From Marinobacter arenosus (GTDB taxonomy: Bacteria; Pseudomonadota; Gammaproteobacteria; Pseudomonadales; Oleiphilaceae), in assembly GCF_019264345.1 (NCBI RefSeq), contig NZ_JAHVAO010000001.1, positions 2,852,001 to 2,916,000 on the forward strand: a DNA stretch of 64,000 nt. Direction: 5' to 3'. The notes beneath the pieces were generated by a model. The model saw only the letters and a program-made list of their open reading frames with translations, did not search any database and was not told where the DNA came from. This document shows, in pieces, positions 1 through 8,855 of the stretch; within the stretch, counting starts at the first letter, position 1, and every line of letters starts with the position of its first letter. A program made the translations under genes and the position numbers.

Positions 1-1303
1 CCGATTCCACTGGAAGGTGCTCTTCTGGTGCACCCTGATCATCATCTTTGATGGCTACGACCTGGTGATCTACGGTGTGGTGTTGCCGCTGCTGATGGAG
101 CAGTGGGGCCTGAACCCCTATGTTGCCGGGCTTCTGGGCAGCAGCGCTCTGTTTGGCATGATGTTCGGGGCCATGGGCTTTGGCATGCTGTCGGACCGGC
201 TGGGCCGAAAGAACGTGATCATTGCCTGTGTGGTGCTGTTCAGCGTTACCACGGTGATCAACGGGTTTGCCACCACGCCCTGGCAGTTCGGTATCCTGCG
301 CTTCATTGCCGGCCTGGGTATCGGCGGTGTGATGCCCAACGTGGTCTCACTGATGAGTGAATACTCACCGGCGCGCAAGCGCAGCACGCTGGTGGCGCTG
401 ATGTTCAGTGGCTACGCCGTGGGCGGCATGATGTCGGCCGGCCTGGGTATCTGGATCGTGCCCAACTTCGGGTGGGAGATCATGTTCTACCTGGCCGTCG
501 TGCCCATGCTGATGCTGCCATTCATGCTGAAATTCCTGCCGGAGTCCGTGGCCTTCCTGATGGCGAAAAAGCGGGACGATGAAGCACGGCGTATTCTCCA
601 GCAGGTTGCACCCTTCAGGGACATCAACGAGCTGGACCGGCTGACTTTTCCAGCCACCACCGACAGCAAGGCGCCCGTACTGGAGCTGTTCCGGGGTGGC
701 CGGGCCATGAGCACCCTGATGTTCTGGACCGCGTTCTTCTGCTGCCTGCTGATGGTCTATGCGCTGGGGTCCTGGCTGCCCAAGCTGATGTCCAACGCCG
801 GCTATGCCCTGAGTTCAAGCCTGATGTTCCTGATGGTCCTGAACGTAGGCGCGATCATCGGTGCCGTGGGTGGGGGCTGGCTGGCCGACCGGTTTTCCCT
901 GCGCTCGGTGCTGGTGAGTTTCTTTGTACTCGGGTCGGGCTCGCTGGTCCTGCTCGGCTATGAGAGCCCGATGTGGTTCCTGTACACGCTGATGGGCGTG
1001 GCGGGCGCGACCACCATTGGCTCCCAGATCCTGCTGTACGCCTATGTGGCCCAGTATTACCCGACCAGTATCCGTTCCACTGGCCTGGGTTGGGCGTCGG
1101 GTATCGGCCGCAACGGTGCGATTGTCGGGCCCATGCTTGGCGGAACCCTGCTGGCTCTGGCGCTGCCGCACCACATGAACTTCCTGGCGCTGGCCATTCC
1201 GGGCGTCATCGCAACCGTTGCCGTCGCGCTGGTGGGGCGCAAGGCTTCCCGGTTCAGAACCACAGAGCCTGTGCGGCGTTCGGCCGCGGTTGCGAGTAAC
1301 TGA
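1..1303 (+). CDS. Aromatic acid:H+ symporter, MFS (BenK/PcaK type), 5' truncated
   Basis: An inner-membrane secondary transporter that probably brings benzoate or a related aromatic acid in with protons. The reading frame is already open at base 2 and has no convincing start codon inside the window (the GTG at 17 lies inside the conserved N-terminus), so the gene begins upstream. Visible residues include the family-typical FDGYDLVIYG in TM1 and the MFS loop motif DRLGRK between TM2 and TM3; about 430 residues with roughly 12 hydrophobic segments remain. The DGYD motif and overall pattern fit the AAHS family. The benE gene follows 115 bp downstream after a terminator, so both benzoate uptake routes sit together, and ben catabolic genes may lie to the left of the window. 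Substrate is inferred from family and neighbour. Confidence 0.88.
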   Translation, partial: RFHWKVLFWCTLIIIFDGYDLVIYGVVLPLLMEQWGLNPYVAGLLGSSALFGMMFGAMGFGMLSDRLGRKNVIIACVVLFSVTTVINGFATTPWQFGILRFIAGLGIGGVMPNVVSLMSEYSPARKRSTLVALMFSGYAVGGMMSAGLGIWIVPNFGWEIMFYLAVVPMLMLPFMLKFLPESVAFLMAKKRDDEARRILQQVAPFRDINELDRLTFPATTDSKAPVLELFRGGRAMSTLMFWTAFFCCLLMVYALGSWLPKLMSNAGYALSSSLMFLMVLNVGAIIGAVGGGWLADRFSLRSVLVSFFVLGSGSLVLLGYESPMWFLYTLMGVAGATTIGSQILLYAYVAQYYPTSIRSTGLGWASGIGRNGAIVGPMLGGTLLALALPHHMNFLALAIPGVIATVAVALVGRKASRFRTTEPVRRSAAVASN

Positions 1304-1352
1304 TTGAGCGTTGTCGTTGTGTCTGGGTAGACAGTCAGTCGTACCCCTCTTT

Positions 1353-1386
1353 GGCCCGAGAGCGTATGCTTGCCGGGCCTTTTTTT
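1353..1386 (+). terminator. Rho-independent terminator after MFS gene
   Basis: GGCCCG (1353-1358) pairs with CGGGCC (1374-1379). An inner AGC/GCT helix closes a GTAT loop, and seven T follow from 1380. It separates the MFS permease transcript from benE. Confidence 0.75.
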
Positions 1387-1418
1387 AATTTTTGATTGGC
1401 CCTCAGTAAGGATTTTTC

Positions 1419-2597
1419 ATGCCTGATGTTATGAAAGACCTGTCGTTATCTGCGGTGGTGGCCGGGTTCCTCGCGGTGCTGGTGTCCTATTCCGGCCCGC
1501 TGGCCATTTTCTTCCAGGCCGGAAGCAGCGCCGGTATCTCGCCGGAAATGATGACGTCCTGGGTCTGGGCGATTTCCATGGGCGCAGCCATCTCCGGCAT
1601 CGTGCTGAGTCTCTGGCTCAAGGCGCCCATCGTGACCGCCTGGTCCGCGCCCGGTACGGCGTTGCTGGTCACCCTGTTTCCCGAACTTTCCCTGAACGAG
1701 GCGGTTGGCGCCTACATCACCGCCGCCGTTATCATTTTCGTCATAGGTGTAACCGGTACCTTCGACGCCTTTGTTCGTGCCATTCCCAAGGGCATCGCCG
1801 CGGGCATGATGGCGGGCATCCTGTTTCAGTTCGGAGTCGGGGCGTTTACCTCCATTGAAACCACCCCGGCCCTGGCTCTGGGGATGCTGGTGGCGTATGT
1901 GGTGTTCCGGCGCCTGCTACCCAAGTACACGCTGGTTTTGCTGCTGATCACCGGCGTGATCCTGGCGGTGGTGCTGGAAGGCGCCTCGCTCTCCGGTGTG
2001 CACTGGAGGATTGCGGTGCCGCAGTTCATCGCGCCGGAATGGAACCTTGGGTCGACCCTGAGCCTGGCCATCCCGCTGGTGCTGGTCAGCCTGACCGGAC
2101 AGTTCCTGCCGGGCATGGCGATCCTTAACGGGGCCGGCTACCACGTCAAAGCCAAGCCGGTGATCAGTGTCGCCAGCCTGGTGTCGCTGCCCATGGCCCT
2201 GTTTGGCGGTATCACCACCGTCGTTGCCGCCATTACGGCGGCCATCTGCACCGGGGAGGATGCCCACAAGGACCCGGGCAAACGCTACATCGCCGGGGTC
2301 GCCAACGGCGTGTTCTACCTGGTGGGCGGGTTGTTTGCCGGCACCATCGTCAGCCTGTTCACCTCCCTGCCGGCCGCGTTTGTCGCCGTACTGGCGGGTT
2401 TGGCACTGCTGGGTGCCATTGCCGGCAACCTGTTCTCGGCCCTGGAAGACGCCAGCCACCGGGAGGCCTCGCTGATTGCGTTTATCGTCACCGCCTCGGG
2501 CATGTCCCTCTTCGGTCTGTCCTCGGCCTTTTGGGGCGTGGTGATCGGGTATGGCTGCTATCTGGTGCTCAATGGCAGGGCTGGCGGAAAATCGTGA
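1419..2597 (+). CDS. benE: Benzoate/H+ symporter BenE
   Basis: A 392-residue inner-membrane permease for benzoate. It is almost entirely hydrophobic with about 11-12 membrane segments and matches the BenE family in length and in its internal sequence pattern, including the AWSAPGTALL stretch near residue 75 and a conserved ITTVVAAITAAICTGEDAH segment near residue 270. The ATG at 1419 is preceded by AAGGA. BenE proteins belong to the nucleobase/ascorbate-transporter-like fold and typically sit in ben/cat clusters beside an MFS permease, as here. The family is clear; whether benzoate is the only substrate cannot be read from sequence. Confidence 0.92.
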   Translation: MPDVMKDLSLSAVVAGFLAVLVSYSGPLAIFFQAGSSAGISPEMMTSWVWAISMGAAISGIVLSLWLKAPIVTAWSAPGTALLVTLFPELSLNEAVGAYITAAVIIFVIGVTGTFDAFVRAIPKGIAAGMMAGILFQFGVGAFTSIETTPALALGMLVAYVVFRRLLPKYTLVLLLITGVILAVVLEGASLSGVHWRIAVPQFIAPEWNLGSTLSLAIPLVLVSLTGQFLPGMAILNGAGYHVKAKPVISVASLVSLPMALFGGITTVVAAITAAICTGEDAHKDPGKRYIAGVANGVFYLVGGLFAGTIVSLFTSLPAAFVAVLAGLALLGAIAGNLFSALEDASHREASLIAFIVTASGMSLFGLSSAFWGVVIGYGCYLVLNGRAGGKS

Positions 2598-2642
2598 ACG
2601 AATCGGTTACGCTGGCTTCACATTTTCCGTGCCGGGTGAACC

Positions 2643-3110
2643 ATGACCGACCAGCTTGATCTGCCATTCCGCTTCCGTTTCCGCGTGCGCTACGGCGAAT
2701 GCGACGCCCAGAGCGTTGTCTTCAATGCCCGCTACGGGGACTTTGTGGATATTGCCGTCAACGAATACATCCGGACGTTGTTCGGGGATTACCAGCGTCT
2801 GCTGGACCAGGATCTGGACATTCAGGTGGTCAGCCTGACGGTCAACTGGAAGGCACCGGCAAAATTCGATGACGTGCTGGAGGCCCGCATCCGGGCAGGG
2901 CGCATCGGCAACACCTCGTTCACCCTGCACCTGGAATTCCATCGCTACGGCGATGGGGTGCTGATTGCGGATGCCGACATCACCTACGTGATGATCCAGC
3001 CCTCGCAGATGGCCAAGGTGTCGATTCCGGAGACAATCAGGGCGTTGCTGGAGGCAGGCGCTCCCGGCGTACTCATCAGTCACGCCGGGGAGCAGCGTCA
3101 GGAGGGCTGA
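2643..3110 (+). CDS. Acyl-CoA thioesterase, 4HBT hotdog fold (YbgC/FadM-like)
   Basis: A 155-residue single hotdog-domain protein that probably hydrolyses an acyl-CoA thioester in the cytoplasm. The N-terminal strand RYGECDAQSVVFNARY (residues 17-32) matches the 4HBT pattern, with the catalytic-type Asp at residue 21 followed by an N-x-x-Y. It begins 45 bp after benE on the same strand with no terminator between, so it may be co-transcribed with the benzoate permease; a role in aromatic CoA-ester metabolism is possible but unproved. It converges with the DJ-1-type gene, whose stop codon begins at the next base. Confidence 0.82.
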   Translation: MTDQLDLPFRFRFRVRYGECDAQSVVFNARYGDFVDIAVNEYIRTLFGDYQRLLDQDLDIQVVSLTVNWKAPAKFDDVLEARIRAGRIGNTSFTLHLEFHRYGDGVLIADADITYVMIQPSQMAKVSIPETIRALLEAGAPGVLISHAGEQRQEG

Positions 3111-3794
3111 TCAGCTCCCCTGCAGGGCCTGGATCACGGCCTTGGCGGTGCCTTCCGAGGAGGGCGGGTTTTGACCGGTGATCAGTTTTCCGTCCACCAC
3201 GATGTGGGGCGTGAAATCGTCACCGCAGGTATAGTTCCCGGTTTTCTCCTTGAGCATGTCCTCGACCAGGAAGGGCACCACCTGGGTGAGGCCGACAGTC
3301 TCTTCCTCACTGTTACTGAAGCCCGTCACATCGCGGCCGCCAACCAGGTTCTGACCCGGTTTGATTTCCACGTCCCGGAACACGGCGGGGGCGTGGCAGA
3401 CGGCACCGATGACCTTGTCCTGATCGTAGGCCGTCTTGATCAGTTCAACGGATTTCTTGTCGTTGGCCAGGTCCCACAGCGGGCCATGGCCACCCGGATA
3501 GAAAATGGCGTCGTAATCGTTCATGTCGACGTCGCTCAGCTTCTTGGTGCTGGCAAGCGATTCCTTGGCATGGGCATCCTGCTGGAAGCGACGTGTGGTC
3601 TCGGTCAGGGCGTCTTCCGCTTCACTGTTCGGATCGACGGGCGGCTGGCCACCTTTCGGGGACGCAAGGGTGATGTCGGCGCCGGCATCTTTAAAGACGT
3701 AATAGGGGGCGGTGAATTCTTCCAGCCAGAAGCCGGTTTTGTGGCCTGTGTCGCCCATTTGATCATGGGAAGTCAGAACCATCAGAATTTTCAT
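3111..3794 (-). CDS. DJ-1/PfpI family glutamine-amidotransferase-like protein
   Basis: A 227-residue cytoplasmic protein of the DJ-1/PfpI superfamily, in the Hsp31/YhbO-like branch (chaperone, deglycase or peptidase-like functions are reported for this group). The nucleophile elbow AVCHAPA places Cys133 next to His134, and the GGHG oxyanion loop lies at 101-104. I chose the ATG at 3794 because AAGGACGG precedes it closely; upstream codons to 3851 lack a ribosome-binding site and add an atypical extension. It stands alone between a thioesterase and a divergently oriented solute-binding protein. Biochemical activity cannot be specified from sequence. Confidence 0.85.
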   Translation of the reverse strand: MKILMVLTSHDQMGDTGHKTGFWLEEFTAPYYVFKDAGADITLASPKGGQPPVDPNSEAEDALTETTRRFQQDAHAKESLASTKKLSDVDMNDYDAIFYPGGHGPLWDLANDKKSVELIKTAYDQDKVIGAVCHAPAVFRDVEIKPGQNLVGGRDVTGFSNSEEETVGLTQVVPFLVEDMLKEKTGNYTCGDDFTPHIVVDGKLITGQNPPSSEGTAKAVIQALQGS

Positions 3795-3989
3795 AGTGAG
3801 TCCGTCCTTTGTATTGACGAATGAATGGCAAATCTCAACTGCGCCTGTCACTCAAGGTTGTGCCGGGCTGAGTAATTTCAACCGTTGGTTACGCCGATCG
3901 CGGCGCGACAGATCTGTTGGCGGCTATACTGGGTATTGTCTGATAACCTCAGACGGCACGTGCGAGACATTCATGGAAGGACAACAAGC

Positions 3990-4742
3990 ATGCGAGCATT
4001 GACATTGATGGTGCTTGCGCTCATGGCTATACCGGGATGGGCGCAGCAGGGCACGGAAACGATCGAGCCCTTGACCGTCACAGTCGGAGTGAATCATGCG
4101 CCACCCTATCGAATCATCAGCAATGGCGAGCGTACCGGTCTTTACGTAGATATCTTCGAGGAGATCGCCGCCCGGCTCGGCTGGAACGTGCGCTATCGGG
4201 AAGCGCCGTTTCGTCGGGTGCTCCGCCTGGCGGAAGAGGGCCAGGTGGACATTGTGCTGGGTCCGCTGCGAACGGAGGACCGGGAACGCTTCCTGGAGTT
4301 CGTGGCTCCGGCCTTTCCACCCGAACGCCGCCTGTTTTTCTACCAGACCGATACCCACCGGATTGACGGCTATTCCGATCTCTACGGTCGGGTGATCGGT
4401 GTCCTCGACGGCTCGAGTTACTTTCCCCGTTTCGACGAGGACGACGAGCTGATGAAGGAGCGAGCGCCCCGTTACGAAAACCTGATGTTGATGATGGAGC
4501 GGGGGCGGGTAGACGTGGTCATTGCTCCGGAACTGGTGGGCAAGTACACCGTCGCCAAACTCGGCGTGAGTGCCTCCGTGTCGCCCTTTTTTGTGCCGGG
4601 TGAGCGATCATTCATCGCCGTAGCGAAGAAATCGAACGTGCTGGCGTACGCCGCCGACATCCGGGCCGCCTTTAAACTGATCGAAATGGAAGGCATCTAC
4701 GAGGATCTTGTGCTGAAATACCTGGAAATCGAAAGCCAATGA
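3990..4742 (+). CDS. Periplasmic solute-binding protein, family 3 (amino-acid type)
   Basis: A 250-residue secreted bacterial family 3 solute-binding protein. The start MRALTLMVLALMAIPGWAQQ is a clear signal peptide, and a GGAAGG-type ribosome site precedes the ATG at 3990, so the longer frame from 3885 is rejected. The core contains VGVNHAPPYR, GLYVDIFEEIAARLGW and DIVLGPLRTEDRE, typical of lobe 1. No ABC permease or ATPase lies nearby, as in the many stand-alone family 3 proteins of Pseudomonas/Marinobacter that may serve signalling rather than uptake. Its TGA overlaps the ATG of the next gene (ATGA), so translation is coupled to an RNase J-like nuclease, an odd partnership. Confidence 0.85.
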   Translation: MRALTLMVLALMAIPGWAQQGTETIEPLTVTVGVNHAPPYRIISNGERTGLYVDIFEEIAARLGWNVRYREAPFRRVLRLAEEGQVDIVLGPLRTEDRERFLEFVAPAFPPERRLFFYQTDTHRIDGYSDLYGRVIGVLDGSSYFPRFDEDDELMKERAPRYENLMLMMERGRVDVVIAPELVGKYTVAKLGVSASVSPFFVPGERSFIAVAKKSNVLAYAADIRAAFKLIEMEGIYEDLVLKYLEIESQ

Positions 4743-6121
4743 CGCCAGATCACAACGACCTCTGGTTCCTGCCGCTCGGTGGAACCGGCGAGATCGGCAT
4801 GAACCTCAATCTGTATGGGCACGACGGCCAGTGGCTCATGGTGGACTGTGGCGTGACCTTCCCCAGGCCCGGGCGTGTGGCAGCCGACGGCACCGTTCAT
4901 CACAGTGGCGAGCCGCCGGTCCAGATGGCAGACCCGGCGTTCATCGCGGATCGCCGGGACCGGCTGGCGGGACTGGTCATTACCCATGCCCATGAGGACC
5001 ACGTGGGCGCCGTGCCCTATCTGTGGCCGTTGCTGCAGTGCCCGATCTACACCAGCCGGTTTACCGCCGAGATACTGCGTCGCAAGCTGGCCGAGTTCGA
5101 CCTGCTGCACCGGGTGCCGATCATGGTTGTCGAGACCGGGGACAGCCGGCAGATCGGTCCGTTCAACGTGCAGTGGCTGGCGTTGACCCATTCCATTCCC
5201 GACCCCAATGCCCTGATGATCCGGACGGGCATTGGCAACATTTTCCACAGCGGCGACTGGAAGCTGGACGATCAACCCCTGGTCGGCCATGGCTATTCCC
5301 GAAAGACCTTCACCGATCTGGCTGCCGAAGGGGTGGATGCCATGGTCTGCGATTCCACCAACGCCACGGTGGCTGGCCATTCCGTTTCCGAGGCGGCCCT
5401 GCACCAGGGGTTGCTGGACGCCGTCCGGTCCGCCGAGGGACGGGTCGTGGTTACCTGCTTTGGCAGCAACATTGCCCGCCTGCACACCCTCGCGATGATT
5501 GCCCGTGAAACCGGGCGCTACATGGGGCTGCTCGGGCGCTCGCTGATCAACATGAGTAGTGCGGCGCGGGCAGCCGGCGTATGGGATGCTGCCGACCGCC
5601 TGATTACCCCGTCACATCTGGGCTATTTGCCCCGGGCGGAAGTGCTGGCGGTGGCGACCGGAAGCCAGGGTGAACCGCGCACCGCACTGCGTCGGCTGGC
5701 GTCGGGCAACCACCCGGATTTTGAACTGGAAGCCGGGGACACGGTGATCTTCAGTGCCCGGGCCATTCCCGGGAATGAGGAGGCGATTGATGCCCTCGTC
5801 CGCCGGCTCAGGGAGCTGGGCGTGACGGTCATTACCGCCGAGGAGTCGGCCGTACCGATCCACGCCTCCGGCCATCCCGCCCGGGAAGAGCTTGAGGCCA
5901 TGTACCAGTGGGTCCAACCGAAGATTGCCATTCCGGTGCACGGGGAAGCCAAGCACATGGATACCCACGCCGAGATTGCCAAGGGGTGTGGCGTTAACCG
6001 GGCGCTGGTTGGCCGCAATGGTGACCTGTTCATGATCCGTCCGGTGCCGGGCATGCGACGGCAGATCGCCGAAACCGGCCGGTTGGGTTGGGACCGGCAG
6101 ACACTGGTCCGGGTCGACTGA
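4739..6121 (+). CDS. RNase J-like MBL-fold/beta-CASP ribonuclease, short form
   Basis: A 460-residue metallo-beta-lactamase fold protein with beta-CASP insert, most like ribonuclease J. The N-terminus LPLGGTGEIGMN (residues 11-22) is the RNase J signature, the metal motif HAHEDH is at 83-88, FHSGDWK supplies further ligands, and PVHGE..H near residue 400 matches motif C. It ends shortly after the beta-CASP/MBL core, so the C-terminal domain of Bacillus-type RNase J (about 555 residues) is missing. There is also an insertion of roughly 20 residues after GVTFPRPG, where canonical enzymes are shorter. It would act on RNA in the cytoplasm. ATGA overlap with the upstream binding protein indicates co-translation. 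Confidence 0.82.
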   Translation: MTPDHNDLWFLPLGGTGEIGMNLNLYGHDGQWLMVDCGVTFPRPGRVAADGTVHHSGEPPVQMADPAFIADRRDRLAGLVITHAHEDHVGAVPYLWPLLQCPIYTSRFTAEILRRKLAEFDLLHRVPIMVVETGDSRQIGPFNVQWLALTHSIPDPNALMIRTGIGNIFHSGDWKLDDQPLVGHGYSRKTFTDLAAEGVDAMVCDSTNATVAGHSVSEAALHQGLLDAVRSAEGRVVVTCFGSNIARLHTLAMIARETGRYMGLLGRSLINMSSAARAAGVWDAADRLITPSHLGYLPRAEVLAVATGSQGEPRTALRRLASGNHPDFELEAGDTVIFSARAIPGNEEAIDALVRRLRELGVTVITAEESAVPIHASGHPAREELEAMYQWVQPKIAIPVHGEAKHMDTHAEIAKGCGVNRALVGRNGDLFMIRPVPGMRRQIAETGRLGWDRQTLVRVD

Positions 6122-6212
6122 TTTCGCCCAATTTCCGATAGTCGTTCGCATCCTATCTGGTTAGACTGGGTCCCTTCTTATGACAACCAGCAATTGATGG
6201 AGGCCGTCAAAC

Positions 6213-6644
6213 ATGGCGATCTGGACCCGCACCCCGAATCTCGACGCGTTCATGGAATCCAGCAGGAACACGGCGGTGGGCCACATGGGTATCGAGTACC
6301 TGGAAGTTGGTGACGATTATGTGAAAGGGCGGATGCCTGTTGATGAGCGCACGGTTCAGCCGTTCGGAATTCTTCACGGCGGGGCCTCGGTGTTGCTGGC
6401 GGAAACCCTGGGCAGCATGGCCGCAAACTGTTGCCTGAAGGATCCGGAAACCGTGGCGGTGGGCCTGGATATCAACGCGAATCACCTGCGACCGGTCAGG
6501 ACGGGGTGGGTTTACGGTACAGCCAGAGCCCTCCACATTGGCAGTGCCACCCAGGTCTGGGAGATCCGGCTTGAAAATGAGCAGGGCAAGACAACCTGTA
6601 TCTCACGCCTGACCATGGCGGTCACCAAGCTCTCCCAACGCTAG
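6213..6644 (+). CDS. Hotdog-fold thioesterase, PaaI/EntH-like
   Basis: A 143-residue hotdog thioesterase of the PaaI_thioesterase group. The conserved HGGASVLLAETLGS segment (about residues 54-67) contains the family's HGG and the acidic helix residue, followed by the VGLDINANHLRP strand. A ribosome site (GGAGG) lies ahead of the ATG at 6213. Likely substrates are aromatic or fatty acyl-CoAs (EntH, YdiI and PaaI are relatives), but the specific one is unknown. Its last four bases overlap the stop region of the HD-GYP gene on the other strand, so the two transcripts converge tightly. Confidence 0.85.
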   Translation: MAIWTRTPNLDAFMESSRNTAVGHMGIEYLEVGDDYVKGRMPVDERTVQPFGILHGGASVLLAETLGSMAANCCLKDPETVAVGLDINANHLRPVRTGWVYGTARALHIGSATQVWEIRLENEQGKTTCISRLTMAVTKLSQR

Positions 6645-7999
6645 GTGATCGGGGGCTGGCCAGGCTCTTCCGGAACGGGGGCGGCGAGAATCAGGCCGTC
6701 ATCGACAAAATGCTTCAGCACTATGTCGTGGGTGCCATCCGGTACCTCTCGCGCAATCTGGTAGGGCTGTCCGGCCCCATCCCGTGGGGCCTGCATCAGG
6801 TCGAGGTGTCTGAACGGCGTCATCACGGATTTGTCCGCCTCCCGCACCAGCAGCACTTTGGGTTTCAATTTATGCTTGCGGTGGGTCTCGACCACAATGG
6901 CCACCTCGCCATTCAGCATTTCCACGATTGAACCGGGCGGGTAGACGCCAATCATCTGGATAAATGCCTCGGCCAGCTCCTTGTCGAACTGGCTGTCGCG
7001 ATGCTTGTGAATGATTTCCAGCGCCTGCATGGAAGCCCGGCCAGTATCGTAAATACGGTTGCTGGTGATGGCATCGTAGGTGTCCACCAGCCCGACCAGC
7101 TTGGCAAAGTAGGGGATCTGCTGCGCTTCCAGGCCTCGTGGATAGCCCTGGCCATCGACCCGTTCGTGGTGGCTGTAGGCGACGTCCACGGCGGTATTCA
7201 GGGACTGGCTGGTGCCCATCAGGATGGTGCGGCCGTGGCTGGTGTGCTTGCGCATTATCTGGAATTCGTCGGGTGTCAGCGCGCCCGGTTTGTTCAGGAC
7301 CTCTTCGGGAATCTTCACCTTGCCCACGTCGTGGAGCAGCCCACACAGCGCCAGGTTACGGATCTCACCCTCCAGCAAGCCGAGATGTTTGCCGAACGCC
7401 GCAGACAGTATCGAAACGTTGATGCAGTGCTCGGCGGTATATTCGTCCTGGTTCTTGATCTTGGTAAGCAGCAACAGGGCGTTTTCGTTGCGAAGCACAC
7501 TGTCGACACAGCTGTTGACCACGGCGCGGGCGTTGTTCAGGTCCAGCGTTCGCCCCAGCCGCAAACCGGCCATGATCGACTTGGCGGTGTTCTGGGCATC
7601 TTCGAACCGGATCACGGCGGTTTTCATTTCCGTGCCCATGTCCACCTTGTTGATGTAGGTGACACGACGGCGAGGGGGAACGTTCGGGGTGGTCTCTTTC
7701 CGGGGCCGCGCCGTGTGCTTCCCGCGCCTGAAAAAACCGAAAAAGCCACCGGACGGTGGGGCCGGCTCGGCATCCCTGGTGGGTGGCGGCGATTCGGGCC
7801 GTTCGACGCGGCCTTCGATATAAACAAACTCGCACTGTGACCGCAGCGCCTCAATCTCGGAAGCGTCGCGAATCACGAAGCCCTGAAGGAGGAAATTGGT
7901 TTCCTCCCAGGGCCTGTCCAGACGCACGACGTGCATGCCCACTGCGAGCTCGGCGACGTCAATACAGGTCTCTACGATTTCCTGATGCGGTGTACCCAT
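6641..7999 (-). CDS. HD-GYP domain c-di-GMP phosphodiesterase with DUF3391
   Basis: A 452-residue cytoplasmic signalling protein expected to hydrolyse cyclic di-GMP. Residues 1-130 form the DUF3391 region often found ahead of HD-GYP domains, including a Pro/Arg-rich linker at about 65-112. The HD-GYP domain carries HD at 223-224, HH(E) at 277-279 and DGQGYP at 282-287, so the metal and GYP residues are present and catalysis is plausible. There is no membrane segment. It is a single gene, divergent from a membrane protein across a 175-bp spacer. The window also holds two GGDEF proteins that could supply its substrate, though none is adjacent. Confidence 0.9.
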   Translation of the reverse strand: MGTPHQEIVETCIDVAELAVGMHVVRLDRPWEETNFLLQGFVIRDASEIEALRSQCEFVYIEGRVERPESPPPTRDAEPAPPSGGFFGFFRRGKHTARPRKETTPNVPPRRRVTYINKVDMGTEMKTAVIRFEDAQNTAKSIMAGLRLGRTLDLNNARAVVNSCVDSVLRNENALLLLTKIKNQDEYTAEHCINVSILSAAFGKHLGLLEGEIRNLALCGLLHDVGKVKIPEEVLNKPGALTPDEFQIMRKHTSHGRTILMGTSQSLNTAVDVAYSHHERVDGQGYPRGLEAQQIPYFAKLVGLVDTYDAITSNRIYDTGRASMQALEIIHKHRDSQFDKELAEAFIQMIGVYPPGSIVEMLNGEVAIVVETHRKHKLKPKVLLVREADKSVMTPFRHLDLMQAPRDGAGQPYQIAREVPDGTHDIVLKHFVDDGLILAAPVPEEPGQPPIT

Positions 8000-8174
8000 A
8001 ACACGTTTCCGGCCATCCCTGACGGCATTTACGTCTGTTTCGAGGGAAATCCGTCCGCAACGAACGACTCAGCCTGTAAAATCTGATCAAATATCACACA
8101 CCCAAGAGGTTAGTCGGTCTGTCACGGATACGCTAATCGATCGTTTCAAGCGGAAAGGGTGAAGAGCTTTCGTC

Positions 8175-8852
8175 ATGAAAGATCCCAACAGCGTTCGGCT
8201 ATGGTGGCTGGCACTTGCTGCCGGGCTGATCCCGATGCTGACCATCCATCTGACGTTTGTGGTCTCGGTGCTGGAGGGGCACGTCTCGTTCTGTATCCCC
8301 TATTGGGATAGCTGCACCAGCATCAGCAAGACCGGGCGTCAAGGCACGTCCTATTTCATCTTCAAGGGTGCGATGCTGCCGGCGGCCCTGCTTGGCCTGC
8401 TGTTCTGGTGGTTCAATGGCCGTTGGCTCAGACAGCTTGGCGTACGGTCGGCAGCCGTTGTCTGGGTACCCTGGCTGGGGCTGATCGCGAGCGCCGCCCT
8501 GGCAGCGTACACGGTGGCCCTCGGCCATGAGGGGGAAGGCTTCAATCTGATGCGTCGAATCGGCGTTGTGCTTTACCTTTCCCTGACCTTTCTCTGCGAG
8601 CTGTTGATCAGTGCCGCGCTCCGGGAGCACCCGGTCTGGCGGGCAGACAGCAAGTGGTTACTCGGGCTATGCCAGCTGACGTTGGCCATTGGCATTCTTT
8701 CGGTGATTCTCAACGGCGTCGCGCCGGTTCTGTACAGCCGGACCGACAATGCCTTTGAGTGGGTGTTTGCCCTGCTGATCAACGTGCACGCGCTGATGCT
8801 GGCCCGCCTGTGGCGAAAGAGCCGGTTCCGGATAAGGTTCTGGGTGGAGTGA
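8175..8852 (+). CDS. Six-TM conserved membrane protein, possibly Frag1/DRAM/Sfk1-like
   Basis: A 225-residue integral membrane protein with about six hydrophobic segments. The first periplasmic loop contains CIPYWDSCTSISKTGR, two cysteines flanking Tyr-Trp-Asp followed by an ISKTG. The position and the I-S-x-T-G resemble the Frag1/DRAM/Sfk1 superfamily loop, but the similarity is short and I treat it as tentative. The ATG at 8175 is preceded by a GA-rich site. The neighbours (HD-GYP divergent, TauE/SafE convergent 3 bp away) do not suggest a function. The paired cysteines could form a disulphide on the periplasmic side. Confidence 0.65.
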   Translation: MKDPNSVRLWWLALAAGLIPMLTIHLTFVVSVLEGHVSFCIPYWDSCTSISKTGRQGTSYFIFKGAMLPAALLGLLFWWFNGRWLRQLGVRSAAVVWVPWLGLIASAALAAYTVALGHEGEGFNLMRRIGVVLYLSLTFLCELLISAALREHPVWRADSKWLLGLCQLTLAIGILSVILNGVAPVLYSRTDNAFEWVFALLINVHALMLARLWRKSRFRIRFWVE

Positions 8853-8855
8853 GCG

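Noticed and set aside
8080..8105. Crp or Fnr box between the HD-GYP and membrane-protein genes
   Set aside because: TCTGA and TCACA halves have a 7-bp spacer and mismatches, so neither consensus is met.
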